Part shown: piece after piece, positions 42,221 to 48,742 of the stretch
How the letters are laid out: every line of letters starts with the position of its first letter
Position numbering within the stretch: the first letter of the stretch is position 1
NCBI RefSeq assembly: GCF_003478035.1
Contig: NZ_QUEP01000001.1
Span: 124,001 to 188,000 of the forward strand
Length of the DNA stretch: 64,000 bases
Origin: Clostridium sp. OF03-18AA
GTDB lineage: Bacteria > Bacillota > Clostridia > Lachnospirales > Lachnospiraceae
Direction: 5' to 3'
The notes under the pieces: model-generated
What the model was told of the DNA's origin: nothing
The model's input: only the letters and a program-made list of their open reading frames with translations
Databases searched by the model: none
Program-made: the position numbers and the translations under genes

Positions 42221-42873
42221 TCAAACTCGAAAATACCGTCACACCGTCACCGGAGCAGTGGCAGGCAACAATCAGAGGGACACGCAATCCTATGAACAGC
42301 TGGGGCAAAAGCGACAGTCAGTTCTGGCCGGGGCATATGAGAATCGGTGAGAACGATCTGGATCTCATGAAACGTCTGATTAAAGCGGGGACAGATCATT
42401 CAAAGTTCATGCGTTTTCTTCCGGTCATGGTCGATATCACCGCGCCATTGTATTGGTACAAAGAATTTGACACGTATAAGGTTGGTACGGTCGCGAACAG
42501 CTGTAGTACGATGCATAAAATCCAGGCTAAGGAGTTTGCTCTTGATGATTTCAGTTGCGAGCATCTCGATATCCGCACCAAATCACTGCTGGAAGAAATA
42601 ATAAAGGCATTAAATGATTATCGAAAATTATATATCGAATACAACCCGGACGATTTCGAGATTAAAGGGTGTCCGAGTAAGAAAGATATTTGGTGGCAGA
42701 TGATCCAGCTCCTTCCGTCCAGTTACAATCAGAAGCGAACAGTCATGCTGAATTATGCAGTGCTGCGGAATATCTATCATGCGCGTGCAGGACATAAGCT
42801 TGACGAGTGGCAGCAGTTCCGGGAGTGGATCGAAACTCTCCCGTATTCGGAGCTGATCACGATGGAACGATAG
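42217..42873 (+). CDS. ThyX-like protein, phage copy
   Basis: 218 residues, homologous along its length to the host protein at 587-1207: NPMNSWGKSDS, LMKRLIKAGTDHSKFMRFLP, VDITAPLYWYKEFDTYKVGT, STMHKI and LLPSSYNQKRTVM align. Arg in host HRKF is Ser here (HSKF), and a 10-residue N-terminal extension is present. With DUF3310-like, deoxyribosyltransferase-like and MazG-like genes, it fits phage control of thymidylate. AAGAGGGGGG precedes the ATG. Confidence 0.68.
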   Translation: MIKLENTVTPSPEQWQATIRGTRNPMNSWGKSDSQFWPGHMRIGENDLDLMKRLIKAGTDHSKFMRFLPVMVDITAPLYWYKEFDTYKVGTVANSCSTMHKIQAKEFALDDFSCEHLDIRTKSLLEEIIKALNDYRKLYIEYNPDDFEIKGCPSKKDIWWQMIQLLPSSYNQKRTVMLNYAVLRNIYHARAGHKLDEWQQFREWIETLPYSELITMER

Positions 42874-42883
42874 GAGCAGACAG

Positions 42884-43042
42884 ATGATAATTGTTAGAGG
42901 AGCTGTTGTTTTTCTGGACATTGTACTGGCGGTGATGATGGCGTACTTTGCAAAGCTCAGCATCAATGACCGGGAAACAAAGACAGGATTTGCGGCGATG
43001 ATGATTTTACTGATTGCCGACGCATTGTTGATTTTGCGATAG
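42884..43042 (+). CDS. Small two-helix membrane protein
   Basis: 52 residues with two hydrophobic helices (RGAVVFLDIVLAVMMAYF, then AAMMILLIADALLIL). TAGGAGCAG precedes the ATG. It directly precedes the LemA gene, so a membrane partnership is possible. Confidence 0.6.
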   Translation: MIIVRGAVVFLDIVLAVMMAYFAKLSINDRETKTGFAAMMILLIADALLILR

Positions 43043-43051
43043 GAGACGGAT

Positions 43052-43594
43052 ATGAAAAACTGGAAAGTTGTGTTGATTGCGATGGCTGGTGTTGTGTGCA
43101 TTGCTGGATCTGGAATGTTTGGGATTCAGGGAAGCCGAAATCACGCTATTGCATTGGAACAGGCGGTTGAAACTTCTGAATCGGATATTCATGTTCAGGA
43201 GAAGCGCCGAATTGATCTTCTTCCGAATCTTGTGGATACTGTGAAGCAATATGATAAGCACGAGGCGGAAGTGCTACAGGCAATTGTGGATGGACGAAGC
43301 AATACCTCGGACATTGAAAATGTAACCACAGCGATCACGGCGGTCGCGGAGGCGTATCCAGAACTGAAGAGTAATGAGAATTACAAACAGTTGATGACCG
43401 AATTGGCAACAACAGAAAATCTAATTGCCCAGTATCGATCTGCATATAACAAGCAGGTCGGAGCGTACAAGCAATATGTGAAGGGCTTTCCAGCCAGAGT
43501 TTTTCTTAGTTGGACCGGATATGAGATGCATGAGTATGAGCGGCTTGATTATGGCGCTCCGGTAGACGCACCGACTAATTTATTTGATAAGTGA
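43052..43594 (+). CDS. LemA family protein
   Basis: 180 residues: an N-terminal membrane anchor (VVLIAMAGVVCIAGSGMFGI) and the LemA helical domain (KRRIDLLPNLVDTVKQYDKH, then ENYKQLMTELATTENLIAQY and GFPARVFLSW). LemA proteins have unknown function, often with the bulk outside the membrane. Phage copies are unusual. The next two genes, including a two-helix membrane protein with a large loop, may be partners. TAGGAGACGG precedes the ATG. Confidence 0.9.
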   Translation: MKNWKVVLIAMAGVVCIAGSGMFGIQGSRNHAIALEQAVETSESDIHVQEKRRIDLLPNLVDTVKQYDKHEAEVLQAIVDGRSNTSDIENVTTAITAVAEAYPELKSNENYKQLMTELATTENLIAQYRSAYNKQVGAYKQYVKGFPARVFLSWTGYEMHEYERLDYGAPVDAPTNLFDK

Positions 43595-43605
43595 CGGAGA
43601 AACAT

Positions 43606-43788
43606 ATGCAATGGATGACAACGAAATTTCAGACTCCACCGGAAAATGTGCCTTTGGAAACGAAAATTCACGATAGATTAGGCGACCGTAATGTTCAAAT
43701 ACTTTTCCGACAAGGGAAATTATGGTTTGTACCAGATGGCAGTATGTATGTTTATTATGAACCAACACATTGGAGATATTTAGGGTAG
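43606..43788 (+). CDS. Small phage protein between LemA and its putative partner
   Basis: 60 residues from ATG 43606 (GGAGAAAC upstream; an in-frame GTG at 43591 overlaps the LemA stop). Beta-rich look, Trp-containing end. Function unknown. Confidence 0.5.
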   Translation: MQWMTTKFQTPPENVPLETKIHDRLGDRNVQILFRQGKLWFVPDGSMYVYYEPTHWRYLG

Positions 43789-43791
43789 CTT

Positions 43792-44508
43792 ATGGAAATA
43801 ACCAAACGTGAGATTTTGGCAAGCGTTACGATTATCGCAATCATGGTTCTTGTAGGATTTGTAATCGTTGGTAGGATTGACGCCTATCAGGTGCAAAAAA
43901 ATTCTGAGTATTATTCAGCACTGCAAATCACAGATGCTGAACAGTTTCAGTATGGAATGGACACCTCTGTTGGAAATGCATTCGTATATGGGACTCTGGA
44001 AGCAGCAGATCCGGTGACATATCCAGAGATTGGCGGAGAATATCTGTATGTCGAAAAAGTCGAAGAACATTATACCCTGCATACAAGGACCGTAACGACT
44101 ACGGATAGCAAGGGCAACCACCATACACACACTGAGGTGTATTGGACATGGGACTATGCTGGTAGTGAAAATGTTCACAGTAACCGAATTAAGTTTCTCG
44201 GGATTGAGATGGATTACAAGAAAATCCAGAGACCAGATGCCCATTATATAGACACAATAAAGAAATCTTCAAATGTGAGGTTTCAATATTATGCTACTCC
44301 GGCAAAATGCGCAGGAACCATATATACAGATCTGCGAGACGGTACAATATCTGAGAATTCAAGATTCTTTGATGATGTTGGCATCGATGCGGCGATAAAG
44401 AGAATGACATCATCAAGAATTTGGTTGTTCTGGATCGTTTGGATTTTAGTAACAGGTGGGGCAGTATATGGTTTCTATTATCTTGATAATGACTGGTTGA
44501 ATACTTGA
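43792..44508 (+). CDS. Two-helix membrane protein with large extracellular loop
   Basis: 238 residues: helix 1 at about 10-30 (ASVTIIAIMVLVGFVIVG), a ~175-residue mostly beta loop containing HHTHTEVYWTWDYAGSENVH, and helix 2 near the end (IWLFWIVWILVTGGAVYGFY). It resembles membrane partners found beside LemA genes. Its position immediately after LemA suggests one complex, not proven. Confidence 0.7.
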   Translation: MEITKREILASVTIIAIMVLVGFVIVGRIDAYQVQKNSEYYSALQITDAEQFQYGMDTSVGNAFVYGTLEAADPVTYPEIGGEYLYVEKVEEHYTLHTRTVTTTDSKGNHHTHTEVYWTWDYAGSENVHSNRIKFLGIEMDYKKIQRPDAHYIDTIKKSSNVRFQYYATPAKCAGTIYTDLRDGTISENSRFFDDVGIDAAIKRMTSSRIWLFWIVWILVTGGAVYGFYYLDNDWLNT

Positions 44509-44516
44509 GGTATCAA

Positions 44517-44672
44517 ATGGTTTTAGCTTATTTGGGAATTATCCTGTTTCTTCTTGTGGGAAACAAGGTTAAATTCATAGCCGATAGCCCGGTAAGAAAG
44601 GCAGAAAGAGCTCAGGCATCTGATAGGTGCGGGATTCCCTATCAGTGTGTGCCATCGAGGCATCCAGAGTAG
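44517..44672 (+). CDS. Small membrane peptide
   Basis: 51 residues: one hydrophobic N-terminal helix (MVLAYLGIILFLLVGNKV) then a basic Cys-containing tail. GAGG lies 6 bp before ATG 44517. The CTGATAGG/CCTATCAG hairpin overlaps its 3' half, so part of the region may also act as RNA. Confidence 0.45.
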   Translation: MVLAYLGIILFLLVGNKVKFIADSPVRKAERAQASDRCGIPYQCVPSRHPE

Positions 44673-44882
44673 TTACAGCCTGGGTGGATCAAAGGCGTGG
44701 CATTTTCTGAATCCCGGGAAACATCATTTGAGAAGCTAAGGGGCCAAAGGCAACGCAGTCATAGTGGTAAGTTGCTGAAATGTCCACTAACGTGAAATTA
44801 TCTTTTCTAAATTGTGGAAAAGCGTTTACGACCGGCAGTTAAAGCAGATCCGACTTGAACGATATCAAGGGAAAACTACTTT

Positions 44883-44966
44883 GCCATGAGTCCGGTTGGT
44901 CGAGGGAGTGGTCTTGAAAACTTACTGCCTGTAAAAGGGTCTGGGGTTCGAATCCCTATCATGGCG
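44883..44966 (+). tRNA. tRNA-Ser (UGA)
   Basis: Cloverleaf with 7-bp acceptor (GCCATGA/TCATGGC), extra arm and T loop GGTTCGAATCC; anticodon TGA. First of the phage tRNA array. Confidence 0.95.
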
Positions 44967-44971
44967 TTTTA

Positions 44972-45054
44972 GGTGCATTGCCGTAATGGTAGCGGAGCGT
45001 CTTGCTAAGTCGTCCTGCAGAAATGCAGTGCAGGTTCGAATCCTGTATGCACCG
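44972..45054 (+). tRNA. tRNA-Ser (GCU)
   Basis: Acceptor GGTGCAT/ATGCACC, anticodon loop TTGCTAA (anticodon GCT), long variable arm (CTGCAGAAATGCAG). A TTCCC-GAAA-GGGGAA hairpin follows at 45055. Confidence 0.9.
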
Positions 45055-45084
45055 TTCCCGAAAGGGGAATATACCTTTCACATT

Positions 45085-45129
45085 CCATATAGCTGTTTGC
45101 TGCTAAGGCGGAGCGAATCTGCCGTATGG
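45085..45129 (+). other. Truncated tRNA-like element
   Basis: CCATAT/GTATGG closing stem; inside, AGC/GCT and a T-arm-like GGCGG-AGCGAAT-CTGCC with a seven-base loop. No anticodon arm. Possibly a degenerate tRNA, or part of a larger RNA. Confidence 0.3.
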
Positions 45130-45173
45130 GTTCTGGTTTGCCATAACCAGAGTTTTCCTTCTCTAAATTGTTG

Positions 45174-45236
45174 TTGCATGGAGATTAGGATTGCTGAAAA
45201 TGTTCAGTAGCGAGGTGCAATTTCTCGCCCATGCAA
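45174..45236 (+). other. tRNA-like element without D arm
   Basis: Eight-bp closing stem TTGCATGG/CCATGCAA, central CTGAA/TTCAG hairpin and a T-arm-like CGAGG-TGCAATT-TCTCG, 63 nt total. The interval 45055-45364 otherwise holds only short hairpins and no gene. Confidence 0.3.
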
Positions 45237-45364
45237 TCCCGACTACTGCTTGAGGGTAAAAGAGCGGCGTGTAGATTGGCGGTAAAACGATATGACTCTT
45301 AAAAACCGCATAGTGCAGGGCATGGCACGAACAAAACTATTGCTAACCGGCATCGGCCGGTTAA

Positions 45365-45447
45365 ATCGAGGTAGCTCAGAGGTAGAGCGGTCAGAAGCGC
45401 GCGATAATACAGCTGACAGGTAAATGGTTCGATTCCATTCCTCGGTA
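45365..45447 (+). tRNA. tRNA-like gene with 18-nt anticodon loop
   Basis: Acceptor ATCGAGG/CCTCGGT, D arm GCTC/GAGC, T arm AATGG-TTCGATT-CCATT and variable loop are canonical. The anticodon stem GTCAG/CTGAC encloses 18 nt (AAGCGCGCGATAATACAG) instead of 7. No anticodon can be assigned. It may be a degenerate gene, an insertion, or an unusual functional RNA. Confidence 0.5.
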
Positions 45448-45525
45448 TTCCGCCATTCACTATGGTGGACATGTTTTTAGACTCCTTTTCTTACATACGA
45501 TGCCCCGGTTCGTCCGGGACATTAT

Positions 45526-45599
45526 CGGAATGCAGCTCGTAGGCGCGAGTATTCGGGACAGATCCCGAGTGGACGGGGGTTCGAATCCTTCCATTCCGA
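45526..45599 (+). tRNA. tRNA-like gene with 6-nt (or 8-nt) anticodon loop
   Basis: Acceptor CGGAATG/CATTCCG and T loop TTCGAAT are clear. The anticodon stem TCGGG/CCCGA leaves only ACAGAT in the loop, or eight bases if one pair is open. D arm GCTC/GAGT has a G-U pair. An anticodon cannot be read safely. Confidence 0.5.
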
Positions 45600-45748
45600 T
45601 GCAGGCTGGGTAGCGCCCAGATGAACTGAGGTACGCGCAACGCCTCAGAGAGATTGACAATGCCCATGAGAAAATACTTGATAGTCGGCGCTGATAGTGC
45701 ACAGGTGCTTACGAAGATTCAAGAAATCATCGAAGGGGATGCGCACAA

Positions 45749-45821
45749 AGCGGGATAGAGCAGTTGGCAGCTCGTCGGGTTCATTCCCCGAAGATCGTGG
45801 GTTCAAATCCCACTCCTGCAA
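45749..45821 (+). tRNA. Initiator-like tRNA-Met (CAU)
   Basis: Anticodon loop TTCATTC (anticodon CAT) on a TCGGG/CCCGA stem with the three consecutive G-C pairs of initiators. Position 1-72 is an A/A mismatch, the other initiator hallmark. T arm GTGGG-TTCAAAT-CCCAC is typical. The loop lacks the usual A at 37. Upstream (45600-45748) two hairpins (CTGGG/CCCAG, CTGAGG/CCTCAG) are seen but no firm gene. Confidence 0.8.
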
Positions 45822-45826
45822 TTCAT

Positions 45827-45899
45827 TGGCATATAGTCCAGCGGTCAGAACGCTTGCCTGTTAAGCAAGATGTCGCCGGTTCGAATCCGGCTATGCCAG
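45827..45899 (+). tRNA. tRNA-Asn (GUU)
   Basis: Acceptor TGGCATA/TATGCCA, anticodon loop CTGTTAA (GTT), T loop GGTTCGAATCC. Confidence 0.95.
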
Positions 45900-45949
45900 C
45901 TTAAACATGATTACCTCGGTGTAGAGAGGTTTTTCAGCCTTGCCGAGAT

Positions 45950-46121
45950 GTGCAGTAACGAGATAGATAAATTCGGGATACTGGATTTATTGATTCTTTC
46001 CTCAGAGAGTGATCCTGCGGAGAAGATGGAAACCGTCAACAATGCTGTGCAGTGTATCATCATAGAGAAAATCAAAAGCAGAATCCTTGTGGTCGGCGTA
46101 GAAAAGACGCTTACGGTGTAA
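45950..46121 (+). CDS. Doubtful small ORF
   Basis: 57 codons from ATG 45950 with protein-like composition (MCSNEIDKFGILDLLILSSE ...) but no ribosome site. It lies between tRNA-Asn and the folded region. It could equally be part of a non-coding RNA. Confidence 0.25.
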
Positions 46122-46136
46122 GAATAATCCATTGAT

Positions 46137-46594
46137 GTCGGCAGTGTGAGAGACTACGGACTAAATGGAACTCTCAAAGAAGTCGATTTGCCTTGAACCT
46201 GAGAAATCGGGGTATAACACAAGAAATTCGTTAAAGTAGCGGTATGGCAGCAAACAAAAAGTTTCCTCAATAGAGTATTGAGTTTTTAAAACATCTGAAA
46301 GAACCGTGAAATTTACAGGTGAAATCCTGTATGTGCTTTGACAGCGGCAAGAAGCCCAGGGTCGCTCCCGAAAGCTCAGACTTGTCGTCACATTGGCTGA
46401 ATATGATTGCATCGGTGATGGATAAGGGGAAGCCCTAATCATGTTTGAAATAATGCGGAAGTAAAAATAGAGCGTAAGAGGCGGTAGCGGAACAAGATTG
46501 CGTATTGAAGTACAAGTCGGGTAAACATCTGGGCGCAATCCTGCCGATAAACAACAGAAAATCATGACGCTTGTCCCTATTCATAGGTGCCGAC
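46137..46594 (+). ncRNA. Large structured non-coding RNA candidate (ROOL/GOLLD-like context)
   Basis: About 460 nt without a supported gene. A long-range helix closes it: GTCGGCA (46137-46143) with TGCCGAC (46588-46594). Many local helices lie inside: GAGAG/CTCTC, GATTT/AAATC, CTCAAT/ATTGAG, ACAGG/CCTGT, TTGCG/CGCAA. Large ornate phage RNAs such as ROOL and GOLLD are known to sit beside phage tRNAs in Firmicutes, so this is the first class to test. I cannot confirm the family from memory; boundaries may extend to about 45900 and 46640. Confidence 0.55.
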
Positions 46595-46651
46595 TAACTG
46601 TTGCATAACTTCTACTTCCGTATTTTAGCAGTTTTAATTGCTTGTTTCTAT

Positions 46652-46724
46652 GGGGATGTAGCTTAATTGGCAAAGCACACGACTTTTAATCGTGAGAGCG
46701 TGGGTTCGATGCCCATCATCCTCA
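46652..46724 (+). tRNA. tRNA-Lys (UUU)
   Basis: Acceptor GGGGATG/CATCCTC, anticodon loop CTTTTAA (TTT), T loop GGTTCGATGCC. Confidence 0.93.
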
Positions 46725-46826
46725 TTCCCTGCGGTCGGCAGATAAACGCAGAGAGCCTTTGTTGCAGCTGGTGGCTAAGAACTGCAACAGTATGAGGGAT
46801 AGGCTGCAAGCTGTCCCTTTTACTCA

Positions 46827-46900
46827 GGACCATTAGCTCAGTTGGTTAGAGCAACCGCCTCATAAGTGGTCGGCCCGGGGTTCAAGTCCCTGATGGTCCA
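46827..46900 (+). tRNA. tRNA-Met (CAU, elongator or Ile2)
   Basis: Acceptor GGACCAT/ATGGTCC, anticodon loop CTCATAA. The CAT anticodon could be Met or lysidine-modified Ile. Hairpins GTTGCAG/CTGCAAC and GGGATAG/CTGTCCC lie between it and tRNA-Lys. Confidence 0.92.
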
Positions 46901-46902
46901 TT

Positions 46903-46985
46903 CCAGAAGTAGCTTAACGGCAAAGCAGCGATGCGCATCATAAAACAGGGAGAGCAGGATTACGGTTCGAATCCGTACTTCTGGA
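46903..46985 (+). tRNA. tRNA-like gene with expanded anticodon region
   Basis: Acceptor CCAGAAG/CTTCTGG, D arm GCTT/AAGC and T arm TACGG-TTCGAAT-CCGTA are canonical. 34 nt lie between D stem and T stem instead of about 23, and no 5-bp anticodon stem is obvious. The central ATAAAACAG resembles ATAATACAG in the tRNA-like gene at 45365. Confidence 0.45.
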
Positions 46986-47132
46986 CCACATTGCACGTGT
47001 TTTCATGTAAATCACAGAATCTTTTTAGGGCGTATAAACGTTAAATATCCTAAGAAGATATCGATGGTCTGATAGTCAATGGGGCAGTGTAGTGCAATTG
47101 CATTGTCCCGTCTACATAACATGGGAGAAAAC

Positions 47133-47426
47133 ATGGCGGATAGAATTCAGTTTTGGAAAAGAGATTTTTTAGAGGAACAATATCTGAAACTTGAAAAAGA
47201 GAATATAGATTTAAAGGCCAAATGTCGGGACCTGGAATTTAATACAAAGAATCAAATTAAGGAACTAATGGAAGAAATTGATAAGAGTAGGAATCAGCTT
47301 TCGAGAATGAAATCTTTGGAAGATCAGCACCAGCAAGATTGTATCCGTATCAACGAACTTACGGTTACGGTATCGGTCCTTTCAAGGATGTATAGCAATC
47401 TGAGAAAGACAGTTGGTTTAGATTAA
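47133..47426 (+). CDS. Coiled-coil phage protein
   Basis: 97 residues from ATG 47133 (GGGAGAAAAC upstream), with a long charged coiled coil (YLKLEKENIDLKAKCRDLEF ...). Set between tRNA genes. Function unknown. Confidence 0.55.
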   Translation: MADRIQFWKRDFLEEQYLKLEKENIDLKAKCRDLEFNTKNQIKELMEEIDKSRNQLSRMKSLEDQHQQDCIRINELTVTVSVLSRMYSNLRKTVGLD

Positions 47427-47430
47427 ATAA

Positions 47431-47502
47431 TGGGCCATCGCCAAGCGGTAAGGCACAGGACTTTGACTCCTGTATTCGCGGGTTCGAATCCCGCTGGCTC
47501 AG
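47431..47502 (+). tRNA. tRNA-Gln (UUG)
   Basis: Acceptor TGGGCCA/TGGCTCA, anticodon loop CTTTGAC (TTG), T loop GGTTCGAATCC. Last of the array. Confidence 0.93.
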
Positions 47503-47560
47503 TTAAAGATTGAGAATAGGATATTGGTGATTTGGTTTTGCCCGAAAAGAGGTGAACTTG

Positions 47561-47902
47561 ATGATTGTTACGAATCATGCGAAAAAGAGAATGAAACAGC
47601 GGTGTGGTTTAAAAGAAAAATCGTCGGACAGAATTGCAAAAATAGCATACGAAAACGGACTTCGGCATGGTGATTGTACTGGGAATTTGAAGAAATGGGT
47701 GGATAGTCTGTACTTCAAGGAACGCACGGCGAATCAAATCCGGTTATATTCGGACAAGGCATACATATTCACGGGCGATAAGCTGATAACAGTCATTCAG
47801 ATACCGCACAATTTGGTAAAAGAAGTCGATAAGTTGAGACGGATCAAGCAGAAGTGTGATACGGGGGTAAAGTTTGAAAAGAATGAAAAGGGAACACTGT
47901 GA
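47561..47902 (+). CDS. Phage protein, unknown (nuclease-toxin-like N-terminus)
   Basis: 113 residues. MIVTNHAKKRMKQRCGL resembles the H-xx-KR-x-R start of DUF4258-like and other small RNA-binding folds; the rest is alpha/beta (YIFTGDKLITVIQIPHNL). AGAGGTGA precedes ATG 47561. The role is open. Confidence 0.55.
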   Translation: MIVTNHAKKRMKQRCGLKEKSSDRIAKIAYENGLRHGDCTGNLKKWVDSLYFKERTANQIRLYSDKAYIFTGDKLITVIQIPHNLVKEVDKLRRIKQKCDTGVKFEKNEKGTL

Positions 47903-48122
47903 TATCATCATTAGAGTGCAAAAGGGTAAGTTTGTAAAACTTTATGCCAACGGGAAATGGCAAAAAGGAGTTACAGCCATCGATTTTCATGCATCATGCC
48001 GTTATGTGGATGGAAGATCTATTCAATGCGAATTTGAAAACATTAAGGTTGATAAAAACGGAAGACATACTATAAAAGATTATGATATTGTGAGGGAAAA
48101 GCATGTGGCGAGGGTGAGATAA
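47874..48122 (+). CDS. Small phage protein, unknown
   Basis: 82 residues, beta-rich, basic. Start TTG 47874 (GGGGGTAAAG upstream) or ATG 47883; both overlap the previous gene. No family recognised. Confidence 0.5.
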   Translation: MKRMKREHCDIIIRVQKGKFVKLYANGKWQKGVTAIDFHASCRYVDGRSIQCEFENIKVDKNGRHTIKDYDIVREKHVARVR

Positions 48123-48361
48123 TGAATATGGTGAATATAGCTCAAGACAAATTTCGGCATTGTATGAATCCGCCAGAGGATGGATTTGACGGTATTGCGG
48201 CGGTGAAAATATTTCCAGACAGCAGCAGATGGGCAGTCTGTCCGTGGTGTGGGAAGAAAGCTGTGAAGATTCTTCCAGAGACCAGAATTTTAAAGATGCC
48301 GTATAAATGTAAAAATAGTAAATGCCGAAAAGAATTTATCGTGCATGTATGGGAGGGGTAG
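48122..48361 (+). CDS. Com-like zinc-ribbon phage protein
   Basis: 79 residues with CPWCGKK and CKNSKCRKEF, the paired CxxC arrangement of small phage zinc ribbons such as Mu Com. It starts at the overlap with the previous stop (TAATG). Function unknown. Confidence 0.58.
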   Translation: MNMVNIAQDKFRHCMNPPEDGFDGIAAVKIFPDSSRWAVCPWCGKKAVKILPETRILKMPYKCKNSKCRKEFIVHVWEG

Positions 48362-48362
48362 A

Positions 48363-48620
48363 ATGGGACAGCAAACTGAAAGGTCAAATTTCACGAACGG
48401 AAATTCAGATGATATTACCAAAGCCGTAGAGGGATTGGACATCTTTACGAAAAATTACTGTATGAATTGTCAAAAAACAGAACAGTCGAACGATTTAGTG
48501 TTTCGATGTAGTGAATGTGTATTTAAGGATAAGTCTGGAAAGTGCTTGATTAAGGTTTTCGCAAATACGCATAAACATAACTATCCAATGGAAAAATTCG
48601 GATCTATGGGTCCACATTGA
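48363..48620 (+). CDS. Cysteine-rich phage protein
   Basis: 85 residues with CMNC and CSEC plus a further Cys (GKCLI), a zinc-binding pattern. GGGAGGGG lies 5 bp before ATG 48363. It is the last small gene before the terminase. Confidence 0.58.
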   Translation: MGQQTERSNFTNGNSDDITKAVEGLDIFTKNYCMNCQKTEQSNDLVFRCSECVFKDKSGKCLIKVFANTHKHNYPMEKFGSMGPH

Positions 48621-48688
48621 TTTTTCAGAGATATTCAACGCCGATTGTTAAAATTGCAGAATAAATCTTGTTGATGTCGATTTAAATG

Positions 48689-48737
48689 AGAGCCTTTATG
48701 AGCCTTCGACCTTTGAATATCAGAGGAAGGAGGCTCT
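48689..48737 (+). promoter_or_regulatory. Ribosome-site hairpin before the large terminase
   Basis: GGAGGCTCT (48729-48737) holds the terminase ribosome site and can pair with AGAGCCT at 48689-48695 or with GAGCCTTC at 48700-48707. Two competing 5' arms for one 3' arm suggest a two-state control of translation. Confidence 0.4.
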
Positions 48738-48742
48738 GTTTT

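Noticed and set aside
45460..45702. 80-codon minus-strand ORF in the tRNA array
   Set aside because: It is the reverse complement of tRNA-like sequence (the EGFEPPSTR string is a classic false translation of a tRNA T arm).
45870..45949. Extension of the small 45950 ORF back to ATG 45870
   Set aside because: That ATG lies inside tRNA-Asn, so it is not a plausible start.
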